Source of the DNA: an uncultured Bacteroidales bacterium
GTDB taxonomy: Bacteria > Bacteroidota > Bacteroidia > Bacteroidales > UBA932
DNA length: 64,000 nucleotides
Direction of reading: 5' to 3'
Assembly (NCBI GenBank): GCA_900320545.1
Contig: ONSU01000014.1
Coordinates: forward strand, 1-64,000
Position 1 is the first letter of the stretch; each line of letters starts with the position of its first letter. Shown one piece after another: positions 33,226 to 41,870 of the stretch. Below the pieces are notes generated by a model. That model saw only the letters and a list, made by a program, of their open reading frames with translations. It was not told the origin of the DNA and made no database searches. The position numbers and the translations under genes are program-made.

Positions 33226-34562
33226 CCTTTTCTCCCTGGAGTCTGCTGGTGGATGCCGGCATCATTTCCCTGCTGCTCCTGCTGGGAAAACTGCTGCGCT
33301 CCAAGGTCCGGTTCATCCAACGGTTCTTCATCCCGCCGAGTCTGCTGGCCGGACTGTTCGGCCTCGTGCTGGGGCCGGAACTGCTGGGATGGCTGCCGCT
33401 GTCGAATCAGCTCGGCACATACGCCGGAATTCTCATCGCCCTGGTATTCAGTTGCATTCCCTTCACCTCCTCCCGGGCCGCGCAGGCGAAGGGTGAGGCC
33501 CGGATCGGCAGGATGTGGGCCTATTCCCAGGCCGGAATGCTGCTGCAGTGGGCACTCGGAGGCGGGCTCGGGCTCTGGTTCCTCTGCAAGTTCTGGCCCC
33601 TCGACGGCGCTTTCGGCCTGTCGATGCCGGCCGGCTTCTGCGGCGGGCACGGAACGGCGGCCGCCATCGGGGAATCCTTCGCCAACTACGGTTTCGAGGA
33701 GATGCAGTCCCTCGCAATGACCGCTGCGACGGTGGGCATCATCGCCTCCGTCGTGCTGGGGATGTGGCTGATCTCTCTGGGTGCCGCCCGGGGGAAAACC
33801 TCCTTCCTCTGCTCCTTCAACACCCTCGCCCCCGAACTCAAGACCGGTATTCTCCCCAAAGACAAACGGCTGAGTATGGGAGAGGCCTCTTTCTCCGCCA
33901 TTTCGCTCGACTCGATGTCCTTCAATTTCGCCGTCATCGCCCTCACGGCCCTCGGCGGCTACGGACTCGCCAAGGGCATCGCCGCCCTGGTCCCCGCCCT
34001 CAAGCTGCCGGTTTTCAGCTGCGCCTTTATCGTGGGGCTGCTGGTCAGCCGGATCATCAGCCGGATCCGCGTCGAGGAACATCTCTCCAAACCCATCATC
34101 GGGCATTTCAACGGGGCCTTTACCGACTACCTCGTGGCATTCGGCGTCGCCTCCATCCGTCTCGAAGTCGTCGGACGCTACATCGTCCCGCTCTCGATTC
34201 TCCTCGCCGTCGGCCTGGTCCTCACACTGGTATATGTCTTCTGGATGGGCAGCCGCATCCATCGGAAATATCCGTTCGAGAAATCCATCTTTACCTGGGG
34301 ATGGTTCACGGGCACGATGGCAATGGGCATCGCCCTGCTCCGCATCACCGATCCCGACGCCAAAAGCGGCACGCTGGACGACTATGCCTACGCCTACCTC
34401 TATATAGCCCCCGTGGAAATCGCCCTGGTGAGCCTCTCGCCACTTGCCTTCTACTACGGCTACGGATGGGCTTTCGTCACGGTCTGCGCCATTCTGGGCG
34501 CCGCCATCCTCGCCTTCGCCGCCCTTCGCGGCTGGCTGAAAAAACCTTCCGGAAATGAATAG
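33222..34562 (+). CDS. gltS: sodium/glutamate symporter family protein (GltS)
   Basis: A 446-residue inner-membrane carrier with 10-12 helices. Hallmarks: KVRFIQRFFIPPSLLAGLFGL in the first helical hairpin, and the pore-loop motif GFCGGHGTAAAIGESFANYGF, which matches GltS. The second half carries the related loop segment FGVASIRLEVV. GltS imports glutamate with Na+. It overlaps both neighbours (33222-33225 and 34555-34562), so it is cotranscribed with an amide hydrolase and a peptidase fusion. This fits uptake of glutamate freed from peptides. Confidence 0.88.
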   Translation: MTFSPWSLLVDAGIISLLLLLGKLLRSKVRFIQRFFIPPSLLAGLFGLVLGPELLGWLPLSNQLGTYAGILIALVFSCIPFTSSRAAQAKGEARIGRMWAYSQAGMLLQWALGGGLGLWFLCKFWPLDGAFGLSMPAGFCGGHGTAAAIGESFANYGFEEMQSLAMTAATVGIIASVVLGMWLISLGAARGKTSFLCSFNTLAPELKTGILPKDKRLSMGEASFSAISLDSMSFNFAVIALTALGGYGLAKGIAALVPALKLPVFSCAFIVGLLVSRIISRIRVEEHLSKPIIGHFNGAFTDYLVAFGVASIRLEVVGRYIVPLSILLAVGLVLTLVYVFWMGSRIHRKYPFEKSIFTWGWFTGTMAMGIALLRITDPDAKSGTLDDYAYAYLYIAPVEIALVSLSPLAFYYGYGWAFVTVCAILGAAILAFAALRGWLKKPSGNE

Positions 34563-37188
34563 ACTATTTATCATCCTGAGCCTGCTGTGCCTCGCCGCGC
34601 TTCCCTCCGGGGGTGCCCGTCCGCCCAAAAAGGCGGCCGATCCGGGGATGCGGCATCTCGAGACCTCGTTCCACCTGTACGATTCCCTTCAGAAGAACAT
34701 CTTCAATTATGCCGAAACGGCTTACAACGAGACGCGGAGCGCGGCGCAGTGGATCGCCTTCCTGGAGGAGCACGGATTCAAGGTAGAGAAAGGCGTCGCT
34801 GGCATTCCCACCGCTTTTACGGCCAGTTTCGGGAGCGGCGCGCCGGTAATCGGAATGATGGCCGAATACGATGCCATCGCCGGGATGTCACAGGACACGG
34901 TGCCTTATCGGAAGGTGCTCGTCGAAGGGGCTCCGGGGCATGCCTGTGGGCACAATCTCCTCGGAACAGGATCCGTCGCCGGTGCCGTAGCCGTTTCCAA
35001 ATGGCTTGCACAGGGACACAAGGGCACGGTAAAACTGTTCGGATGCCCGGCCGAGGAAGGCGGTGGCGGCAAGGCCTATATGATGCGGGAAGGGGTGTTT
35101 GACGGGCTCGACGCGATGCTGGACTGGCATCCCGATACCCGGAATACGGTCAACAAGACATCCGGCCTTGCCAACGTGCAGGTCCGCTTTACCTTCTACG
35201 GCAAAAGTTCGCACGCCTCGGGGGCTCCCGAAGCCGGGCGCTCCGCCCTGGATGCCGTAGAGGCCTTCGACCATATGATGAACCTGATGAGGGAGCACGT
35301 CCCTCAGACTTCCCGCATCCATTATGTCATCACGGAAGGCGGCAAAGCGCCGAATGTAGTCCCTGACAGGGCGTCGGTCCGGTACTTTTTCCGGAGTCCG
35401 TCCCGCGAGACGGTCCGGGATATCCTTTCCCGCGCCATCAAGGCCGCGGAAGGAGCGGCGATGGGCACGGGGACCACGATGGATTACGAACTGCTTTCCG
35501 GAAACTATGAGCGTCTGCCCAACGAGGCGATGGCCGGCATCGTCCAGCGGGCGCTCGACAAGGTGGGCGGCATCCATCTGGATGCACGGGAAATGGCCTT
35601 TGCGCGGGAAATGGCGTCTGTCTCCGGCATCGACGCGGCGCTGATCGACAAACTCTCCGTCGTCGTCCCGCCCGCGGAGGAAGGCTATGAGGCCTATGTC
35701 TCCAGTGATGTCGGCAATGTGACCTGGGCCGTCCCGACGGGCAGTTTCCGCTATGCCTGCTTCGTTCCCGGCGGCGTCGGGCACAGCTGGCAGCAGGTCT
35801 CCGGCGGCGGAACCACGATCGGGACCAAAGGGGCGCTGGGCGCGGCAAAGGTGCTGTATCTCTCCGCCTTGGAATTGCTGAAAGATCCGGCCGCTCTCTC
35901 CGGGGTGCGGGAAGAATTCCTGGCCCGCAGGGGAAAGGACTTCCGGTTCGAGCCGATGATGGGCAACCGCCGTCCGCCGTTTCAGCCTGCGGCGACACTT
36001 TCAAGGACGATGCCCTCAGACATCACGGCAAAGGCGGAATTCCTCCCCGGCGGCATCACTTCCAAGGTCCCGGTGCAAACGCCCCGGGCCACGACTTCCG
36101 GGCTGACCGTCTTCTTACCATCCCCTTCCGTAACCGACCAGGGCAACTCCGGCCGCTGCTGGTATTTCGCCACGGCGAATCTCCTGCGGGGTACGCGCAC
36201 GTTCTCCGTCGTCTATCCCTATTTCTGGGATATGATGGAAAAGGCCAACCTGTTTCTGGTCAACGTCTGGGAGCATCGAAAAGAGCCGGTCGACAGCCGC
36301 TATAACGAAGCGCTGATGCGCCGCCCGACCTGGGACGGCGGACATATGATGAATGCGCTGTACCTGATCCGCAAATACGGCATCGTCCCCGAAGAGGCGA
36401 TGCCCGAGACCGCGACCTCGCAAAATACGGCCCCGCTCCTGCGCGAACTCCGGAAACTCCTGCGCGCCTACGGGCTCAGAATGCGGGAGACAACCGATCC
36501 GGAAGGACTTCGCAGAGAGGCCCTGACCGATGTCCGGCGCATCCTGGAAGCCACGCTGGGAACGCCGCCCGAAACCTTTACAGACAACGGCATTGTCTAT
36601 ACCCCGGATGGCTACCGGGACGCCATCCTGCCCGAAGGCGCTACGGAGCGTTACGTAATGCTGATGAACGATCCGCGACTCGACTTCCACAAGATGTACC
36701 GCGTAGAGGGGTCGCGCGCCGCCGCAGACGACGAGGAGTGGACCTTCCTCAACCTGCCCTGCGAGGAACTCGAAGCCCTCGGCGTCGCCTCCCTCAAGGG
36801 CGGTGATCGCTTCTATTTCACCTGCGACACCAACGAAGACGGCCTCCCGGCAGAAGGCGTGTACGATCCGGCGCTCTTCCCGGTTGACTCCCTCCTGGGG
36901 GTAAGGGCGGGGATGAGCAAAGCGGAACGGTTCGAAAGCCGGGACCTCGTTTCCGCCCACGCGATGGCGATGGCGGGCGTCGGGATATCCGAGGGCCGCA
37001 TCGAGAAATGGGTCAGCGAGAACAGTTTCGGCACCGGACGCGGAGAGAACGGCTACATCGAAATGTCCGCCTCCTGGTGGCGCGCCTACCTGTTCCGGAT
37101 GGCCGTCGACCGCAAATACCTCTCCCCGGAGCAGCTCCGCCTCACCGAAGGGGTCCCCGAGACCATCCCCTGGTGGAACTTGTATTAA
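34555..37188 (+). CDS. fusion of M20 (AbgB-like) amidohydrolase and C1B bleomycin-hydrolase-like peptidase
   Basis: An 877-residue secreted protein (signal MNRLFIILSLLCLAALPSGGA). About 25-465: M20D/AbgB-type metallo-amidohydrolase with MMAEYDAIAG, GHACGHNLLGTG, CPAEEGGGGK, LDWHPDTRN and GVGHSW ligand motifs; the family cleaves N-acyl and aminobenzoyl-glutamate amides. About 515-877: papain-like C1B domain with TDQGNSGRCWYFATANLLR (Cys535), SAHAMAMAGV (His802) and WVSENSFG (Asn823), close to bleomycin hydrolase/PepC aminopeptidases. The frame is continuous across the linker. One chain thus joins an exo-amidase and an aminopeptidase, suited to complete breakdown of short peptides after entry into the periplasm. 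Confidence 0.88.
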   Translation: MNRLFIILSLLCLAALPSGGARPPKKAADPGMRHLETSFHLYDSLQKNIFNYAETAYNETRSAAQWIAFLEEHGFKVEKGVAGIPTAFTASFGSGAPVIGMMAEYDAIAGMSQDTVPYRKVLVEGAPGHACGHNLLGTGSVAGAVAVSKWLAQGHKGTVKLFGCPAEEGGGGKAYMMREGVFDGLDAMLDWHPDTRNTVNKTSGLANVQVRFTFYGKSSHASGAPEAGRSALDAVEAFDHMMNLMREHVPQTSRIHYVITEGGKAPNVVPDRASVRYFFRSPSRETVRDILSRAIKAAEGAAMGTGTTMDYELLSGNYERLPNEAMAGIVQRALDKVGGIHLDAREMAFAREMASVSGIDAALIDKLSVVVPPAEEGYEAYVSSDVGNVTWAVPTGSFRYACFVPGGVGHSWQQVSGGGTTIGTKGALGAAKVLYLSALELLKDPAALSGVREEFLARRGKDFRFEPMMGNRRPPFQPAATLSRTMPSDITAKAEFLPGGITSKVPVQTPRATTSGLTVFLPSPSVTDQGNSGRCWYFATANLLRGTRTFSVVYPYFWDMMEKANLFLVNVWEHRKEPVDSRYNEALMRRPTWDGGHMMNALYLIRKYGIVPEEAMPETATSQNTAPLLRELRKLLRAYGLRMRETTDPEGLRREALTDVRRILEATLGTPPETFTDNGIVYTPDGYRDAILPEGATERYVMLMNDPRLDFHKMYRVEGSRAAADDEEWTFLNLPCEELEALGVASLKGGDRFYFTCDTNEDGLPAEGVYDPALFPVDSLLGVRAGMSKAERFESRDLVSAHAMAMAGVGISEGRIEKWVSENSFGTGRGENGYIEMSASWWRAYLFRMAVDRKYLSPEQLRLTEGVPETIPWWNLY

Positions 37189-37203
37189 TTTTGATTAATT
37201 TTG
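37186..37203 (+). promoter_or_regulatory. tandem -7 elements before aspA
   Basis: TAATTTTG occurs twice, at 37186-37193 and 37196-37203, just after the peptidase stop and 23 bases before the ATG at 37226. I see no convincing TTG at the right distance, so this is a weak candidate for a second promoter inside the locus. Confidence 0.4.
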
Positions 37204-37225
37204 TAAAAAATATACTGCGTTGATT

Positions 37226-38638
37226 ATGTGTGACCAAAAATTCCGTCTCGAGAGCGATCTGCTCGGCGAACTTCAGGTACCCTCCGACGCCTATTACGGC
37301 GTACAGACTCAGCGGGCCCTCAATAATTACAAGATTTCCAATACCCGGATGTGCGACTATCCGGAATATGTCATTTCCATCGCCTATGTGAAGATGGCCG
37401 CGGCGGAAGCCAATGCGGAACTCGGGGTGCTGGACCGTGAGATCGCGGACGCCATCGTGGCGGCCTGCAAGGAGATTGTCGCAGGCAAACTGCACGACCA
37501 GTTCCCGGTGGATATGATGCAGGGAGGTGCCGGCACGTCGGTCAACATGAACGCCAACGAGGTCATCGCCAACCGCGCCCTCGAGCTGCTCGGGCACAAG
37601 AAGGGCGAATACCAGTTCTGCTCGCCGAACGACCACGTCAACTGCGCCCAGTCCACCAATGACGCCTATCCGACGGCCTTCCGCTACACATTCGTCCGGA
37701 TGAACAAGAAACTCGTCGGCAACCTGACCCGTCTCATCGCGGCCTTCCGCGCCAAGGGAGAGGAATTCAAGGATATCATCAAGATGGGCCGCACCCAGCT
37801 GCAGGACGCCGTTCCGATGACTTCCGGCCAGGAATTCAACGCCTTCGCCAACAACCTCGAAGAGGAGATCGCCAACCTGGAGCGAAACGTCGTCCTCCTC
37901 AAGGAGATCAATATGGGCGGCACCGCCATCGGCACCGGCCTCAACGCCGTTCCCGGCTTCGCGGAACTTTGCACCAGGCGGCTCAGCGAATTCAGCGGCG
38001 ACAAATTCATCAAAGCCCCCGACCTCGTGGAAGCCACGCCGGATACGGGCGCATATGTGAGCTACAGCGCCGCGCTCAAACGGCTCGCCATCAAACTCTC
38101 CAAGATCTGCAACGACCTCCGCCTGATGGCCTCCGGTCCGCGTTGCGGCCTGGGCGAAATCAACCTTCCGCCGATGGCGCCCGGCTCCTCGATCATGCCC
38201 GGCAAGGTCAACCCCGTCATTCCGGAAGTGACCAACCAGGTCTGCTTCAAGGTCATCGGCAACGACACCACCGTCGCCTTCGCGGCCGAAGCCGGCCAGC
38301 TCCAGCTCAACGTGATGGAGCCGGTCATCGCCGAATCCATCCTCGAGAGCGTCACCTGGCTCTGCAACGTGATCGACACCCTCCGCACCAAGTGCATCGA
38401 GGGCATCACCGTCAACGCCGACCACTGCTACGAGATGGTAAAGCATTCCATCGGCATCGTCACCGCCCTCAACCCCTATATCGGCTACAAGGCCTCCACG
38501 AAGGTGGCCAAAGAAGCCCTGGAAACCGGTCGCAGCGTGTACGACCTCGTGCTGGAGCACGGTCTGATGACCCAGGAGAAACTCGACGAAGCCCTCGACC
38601 CCAAGGCGATGACTTCTTCTCACGAATTCCTCAAATAA
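37226..38638 (+). CDS. aspA: aspartate ammonia-lyase
   Basis: A 470-residue cytoplasmic enzyme; ATG at 37226 is preferred over TTG at 37220. Aspartase features: LESDLLGELQVPSDAYYGVQT at the start, GGAGTSVNMNANEVIANRAL, TGLNAVPGF, and the superfamily signature GSSIMPGKVNPVIPEV with the flexible-loop catalytic Ser. The block NQVCFKVIGND after the signature favours aspartase over fumarase. It converts aspartate to fumarate and ammonia, giving an electron acceptor for anaerobic fumarate respiration. It follows peptide and acidic amino-acid uptake genes, and so fits amino-acid catabolism from the same substrate. Confidence 0.93.
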   Translation: MCDQKFRLESDLLGELQVPSDAYYGVQTQRALNNYKISNTRMCDYPEYVISIAYVKMAAAEANAELGVLDREIADAIVAACKEIVAGKLHDQFPVDMMQGGAGTSVNMNANEVIANRALELLGHKKGEYQFCSPNDHVNCAQSTNDAYPTAFRYTFVRMNKKLVGNLTRLIAAFRAKGEEFKDIIKMGRTQLQDAVPMTSGQEFNAFANNLEEEIANLERNVVLLKEINMGGTAIGTGLNAVPGFAELCTRRLSEFSGDKFIKAPDLVEATPDTGAYVSYSAALKRLAIKLSKICNDLRLMASGPRCGLGEINLPPMAPGSSIMPGKVNPVIPEVTNQVCFKVIGNDTTVAFAAEAGQLQLNVMEPVIAESILESVTWLCNVIDTLRTKCIEGITVNADHCYEMVKHSIGIVTALNPYIGYKASTKVAKEALETGRSVYDLVLEHGLMTQEKLDEALDPKAMTSSHEFLK

Positions 38639-38647
38639 CTCCGCCCT

Positions 38648-39700
38648 ATGAAAAAACTGCTCTTTATCCTCGCATTCGCGGCTCTGGAAGTGATATCGTT
38701 CCCTTCCTCCGCGCAGGTCGGCAAGACCATCCCAAAACTCGAATTCTCCGTCGGCGGAGGCGCCGGCGTATTCGGATATGTCGCATCCATCGAAAAAGAT
38801 TCGTGGTTCGACCGGATGAACATCGCCGGCAAAGAGCAACTCTTCGGCCCGCATGAAGACCTGCCGTGGGGATCCGCGCACGGCGGATTCTATATGGATT
38901 ACCATTTCACAGACCACTGGGGGCTGTCCTCCGGGTTGGAATTCGCCTTCTATGAGTATGAATATACCTTCCCGGGGAATGTTTTCAGCGTGAGCAGTAC
39001 GACCGTATGGTCAGGTCGGGGAGAGGTGGAAGTATGGACTGCCAGCCAGAACAGCCTATATGAATCCCAGCGGGTCTTTTCCCTCCAGATTCCCATCATG
39101 GTGAAGTATATGGTGCCGGTTTCGCGGGCCAAAGGCCATCAGTATTATGTGGCGGCCGGCGTCAAACTCGGCTTCCACCTGCGCGGCCAGAACTATATCG
39201 AGATGGACGATGCGCGGTATCAGTTCCTGAACCACATTACTTATCCCGATCAGGAAATCAATCCGGATAAACAATTCGCTCATATCGATGGCGTGTATAC
39301 CAGCACGGAACGGGGCGAATATTATCAGGGGTGGGAAAAAACCAAGTACAACCCCGTCGACGTGCTGACCGGCATCGATACCGGATTCCGCTGGAATCTG
39401 GGCCGCGGCATGGGACTGTACACGGGCTTCTTCTGCGACTTCGGCCTCCTCCGTCCGATAGCGCTGCAACCCGGGAAGAAGATCATCAACTACGATACGT
39501 CGCAGATTTCCCTGCTCCCCGAGGCCATCAGCTTCGACGCCGCCGAAAAAATCTCCATCTTCGCGGCCGAGGCGCCCGACCTCTACGTCAAGGGAGATTC
39601 TAACACCCCGGAATACATCCACAACGACAAGCCCTACATCAAGAGCCTGCACAACCTCTCCGTCGGCATCAAGCTCCGCTTTGCCTTCGGGCTGAAATAG
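38648..39700 (+). CDS. outer-membrane beta-barrel protein (PorT/OMP_b-brl-like)
   Basis: A 350-residue protein with signal peptide MKKLLFILAFAALEVISFPSSA. The mature part shows alternating strands typical of an 8-10 stranded barrel: KLEFSVGGGAGVFGYV, GGFYMDYHFTDHWGLSSGLEFAFYEY, QIPIMVKYMVP, YYVAAGVKLGFHL, IDTGFRWNLGRGMGLYTGFFCDFG, and a terminal strand LSVGIKLRFAFGLK. I cannot assign a substrate or partner. It lies nine bases after aspA in the same direction and may be read through from it. Confidence 0.7.
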   Translation: MKKLLFILAFAALEVISFPSSAQVGKTIPKLEFSVGGGAGVFGYVASIEKDSWFDRMNIAGKEQLFGPHEDLPWGSAHGGFYMDYHFTDHWGLSSGLEFAFYEYEYTFPGNVFSVSSTTVWSGRGEVEVWTASQNSLYESQRVFSLQIPIMVKYMVPVSRAKGHQYYVAAGVKLGFHLRGQNYIEMDDARYQFLNHITYPDQEINPDKQFAHIDGVYTSTERGEYYQGWEKTKYNPVDVLTGIDTGFRWNLGRGMGLYTGFFCDFGLLRPIALQPGKKIINYDTSQISLLPEAISFDAAEKISIFAAEAPDLYVKGDSNTPEYIHNDKPYIKSLHNLSVGIKLRFAFGLK

Positions 39701-39752
39701 CAGGCAAAACCGGTCCGGCTCAAAATTTTGTCAACTTCTCCGCCGCCGCGCG

Positions 39753-39782
39753 TTGCAAGTTCAAAAATTATAACTATCTTTG
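39753..39782 (+). promoter_or_regulatory. promoter of the tRNA-Ser gene
   Basis: TTG at 39753-39755, a 19-base spacer, then TATCTTTG at 39775-39782: a strong Bacteroidetes consensus promoter, 43 bases before the tRNA. Confidence 0.75.
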
Positions 39783-39824
39783 CAGTCCCGTCCTATTTTG
39801 ACGGGAATTCAGGATTACGATCCC

Positions 39825-39911
39825 GGAGAGGTGGGAGAGTGGCTGAATCCACAGGTTTGCTAAACCTGCATACGGGAAACTGTATCACGAGTTCGAATCT
39901 CGTCCTCTCCG
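39825..39911 (+). tRNA. tRNA-Ser (anticodon GCT)
   Basis: An 87-base cloverleaf. The acceptor GGAGAGG (39825-39831) pairs with CCTCTCC (39904-39910), followed by discriminator G. The anticodon stem CAGGT/ACCTG holds loop TTGCTAA with anticodon GCT. A long variable arm (CATACGGG...CTGTAT) marks the class II structure expected for serine. The T loop is GTTCGAATC. CCA is not encoded. Its 3' end is the integration target of the element that follows. Confidence 0.95.
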
Positions 39912-39923
39912 CAGAGAAATCGC
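39898..39923. repeat. attL-like repeat (tRNA-Ser 3' end)
   Basis: A 26-base sequence starting TCTCGTCCTCTCCGCA that rebuilds the tRNA 3' end. It is 25/26 identical to 47931-47956 in the same orientation; the single difference is G versus A at the 17th base. Confidence 0.8.
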
Positions 39924-39962
39924 CGTATTTAATTGATTTTCAATTATTTACGGCGATTTTTT
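39917..39962 (+). terminator. rho-independent terminator after tRNA-Ser
   Basis: AAATCGCCGTA (39917-39927) pairs with TACGGCGATTT (39949-39959). The inner AATTG/CAATT can extend the stem. A run of six T follows (39957-39962). It would have been brought in by the element, since the original tRNA terminator now lies at 47955-47979. Confidence 0.75.
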
Positions 39963-40006
39963 ATAAGTCCGTCTACTAAAAAATCTACCAAAAAAGTGCT
40001 GATAAT

Positions 40007-40406
40007 TTAACGTAGCGCGCCGAACTTCCCGAAGGCGTCTGCGCTGAAGAGAATCCCCTCCTCCGGGCAGAAGCTCACCAGCACCTCGGGCCGCCTTGGC
40101 CGAAAGGGCGATTTTGAGCACCGGAATCTCCGTGAGCATCCAGCCGACAAGGCCGCTGTGATCGGGCTCCAGATGATGGACGACGAGGTAGTCGGGCTTC
40201 CGGCCGGCAAGGGCCTCGGAGAGATTCGCCTTCCAGGCTTCTGCCTTCCTTTCGTCCACGGTATCGAGGACGGCCAGTTTCTCCCCTTCCAGGAGATAGG
40301 AATTGTAGGCCATTCCTTCTGGAATCACATACTGGCTTTCAAACAAGTCGAGATCAAGGTCGTCGACACCGATATAACGGACGGATTGTGCGATGTTCTG
40401 TATCAT
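40007..40406 (-). pseudogene. flavodiiron protein (FprA-type) remnant
   Basis: Minus-strand start at 40406 (MIQNIAQSVRYIGVDDLDLD). It continues with YVIPEGMAYNSYLL and VVHHLEPDHSG, the diiron HxExDH motif of flavodiiron proteins. After SAKAA the frame breaks. Another frame carries EVLVSFCPEEGILF and SADAFGKFGALR, which in intact proteins lies roughly 40-50 residues further on. An internal stretch is therefore missing, and everything beyond FGKFGAL, including the flavodoxin domain, is gone. About 130 of roughly 400 residues remain, so it is non-functional. Intact members reduce O2 or NO in anaerobes. Confidence 0.8.
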
Positions 40407-40483
40407 ATGCGCTAATTTTTTCACGCAAAGATGGCGATTTTGTCCGAAAATGCGTAAATTGGTCATCCGAAAAACTATCTCAC

Positions 40484-41713
40484 ATGGCAGACGGCACAAA
40501 ACGATATACCCCCTTTTATTCCCGGGCACGGGATGTCTATAACCTGGACGGCTTCCACCCCGAAATCATCGACGGAGCCTATCTCGAAAGGCTCGGCGTC
40601 AGGACCATTCCGGCGGAGGAGACCCTCGACGGCCTCAGGAAAGGGTCGGAGCTGCTGATCCGCGGCCTGCAGGACCATACGCTTATCCCGGAACCCGTTT
40701 ACCGCAACGTCGAAATGGATCCGGATGACATCCGGACGGAAATCCACAACTATACCGGCCGCTGCCCGACGCTGACCTACGAGATCAATCCGGTCCTCGG
40801 ATGCGGCGTCGGCTGCCAGTATTGCCTCGTCACCGACGGCAAGCACCGCCAGGAGCTCACGGCTATCGACAATTATCATCTGTACGTCCGGAAACTGCTG
40901 GAAGAGAAGAACGGTACCGGCTCGGAGAACGCCCCGCATTATTACTATTTCTCCCCCAAGACAGAGGCCTTCCAGGAGGCTACGCTCCTGACCGGCATCG
41001 CACATCGGATCCTGCACGAATTCATCGGCCACTTCGCGCAGCATCCCTCATCGAAGGCCCGCCTTTTCATCGCGTCCAAGGCCGGCGCGAAGCATCTGGA
41101 ATATACATTTAACGGGGATTCCGTCCTGGACCTTTTCGCGCAGCTCAAAGGGAAAATGCAGTTCAACACCAGCGTTTCGATCATGCCGGATGCCTTCCGG
41201 GACATCCTGGAGCCGTACGGAGCCCCGCTGGAGGAGCGCCTGCGCGCCGTAGGACTCTGCCGCGAACGGGGCATTCAGGCAAATTCCGCCCTCGTGCAGC
41301 CGATTTTTACGCCGTACCTGACCGACAGTCATATCAAATCCTTCTTCGATGCGCTCCACGGTGCCGGGATCATCAATTACAAGCCCGAATTCCTGACGGC
41401 CTGCATGGAGAATCTCGCCCTGCTCGGACAGTATCTGGGCCATTTCGACAGGTCGCTCGAACGGCAGCTCTACGAGGATTATATCCGGCCCGACAACGCC
41501 GACCACCGCAAGCAGCGCGGACGGACCGCCCCTTCCCGGGACCTGAGCATCGCTTCCGTCAAGCGGATGATGGCCTATACCGACACCCTCGGCATGAGTG
41601 TCAGCATCTGCTACTGGGTCCGGAAGCAGCTCGGCATCGCCGAAGACTTCATCCCCATCATCAACCGCAACGGCTTCCAATGCCTTGGGTATCAAAGCCA
41701 ATTGTTTCAATAA
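40484..41713 (+). CDS. radical SAM protein of unknown function
   Basis: The start at 40484 (MADGTKRYTPFYSRARDVY) is preferred because upstream codons run into the divergent promoter region. The 409-residue protein has the [4Fe-4S] motif CGVGCQYC (Cx3Cx2C) in NPVLGCGVGCQYCLVTDG, then YYYFSPKTEAFQEATLL, ARLFIASKAGAKHL and ANSALVQPIFTPYL along a partial TIM barrel, and a C-terminal YTDTLGMSVSICYWVRKQLGI. The arrangement is similar to spore-photoproduct-lyase-like radical SAM proteins, but I would not assign that reaction. It is the first of four plus-strand genes in the integrative element, followed by an ATP-grasp enzyme, WbqC and a glycosyltransferase. Confidence 0.8.
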   Translation: MADGTKRYTPFYSRARDVYNLDGFHPEIIDGAYLERLGVRTIPAEETLDGLRKGSELLIRGLQDHTLIPEPVYRNVEMDPDDIRTEIHNYTGRCPTLTYEINPVLGCGVGCQYCLVTDGKHRQELTAIDNYHLYVRKLLEEKNGTGSENAPHYYYFSPKTEAFQEATLLTGIAHRILHEFIGHFAQHPSSKARLFIASKAGAKHLEYTFNGDSVLDLFAQLKGKMQFNTSVSIMPDAFRDILEPYGAPLEERLRAVGLCRERGIQANSALVQPIFTPYLTDSHIKSFFDALHGAGIINYKPEFLTACMENLALLGQYLGHFDRSLERQLYEDYIRPDNADHRKQRGRTAPSRDLSIASVKRMMAYTDTLGMSVSICYWVRKQLGIAEDFIPIINRNGFQCLGYQSQLFQ

Positions 41714-41721
41714 ACGCTGTC

Positions 41722-41858
41722 GCCATGCAAAGGATCAGGTCTGAGAAACCTCCGAACCTTCGGTTCTCCGTCCCTCCCACGGACATCCTGTCCGCGGGCC
41801 CCTCCCATTCATGCGGCCATGGGCGGCCACAGTTTTCAGACCTGACCCCTTGCATGGC
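41722..41858. repeat. 137-bp inverted-repeat (MITE-like) element between two cassette genes
   Basis: Left arm 41722-41748 begins GCCATGCAAAGGATCAGG, then TCTGA. The right arm 41832-41858 is its near-perfect complement, ending TTGCATGGC. The arms differ at about three positions. The interior is GC-rich and contains smaller hairpins such as CGAACCTTCGGTTC. It fills almost the whole gap between the radical SAM stop and the ATP-grasp start at 41871. No coding potential. Confidence 0.7.
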
Positions 41859-41870
41859 TCCTCCTTATTT

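Noticed and set aside
37220..37225. TTG start for aspartase
   Set aside because: The ATG two codons later is the more usual start and keeps the family N-terminus.
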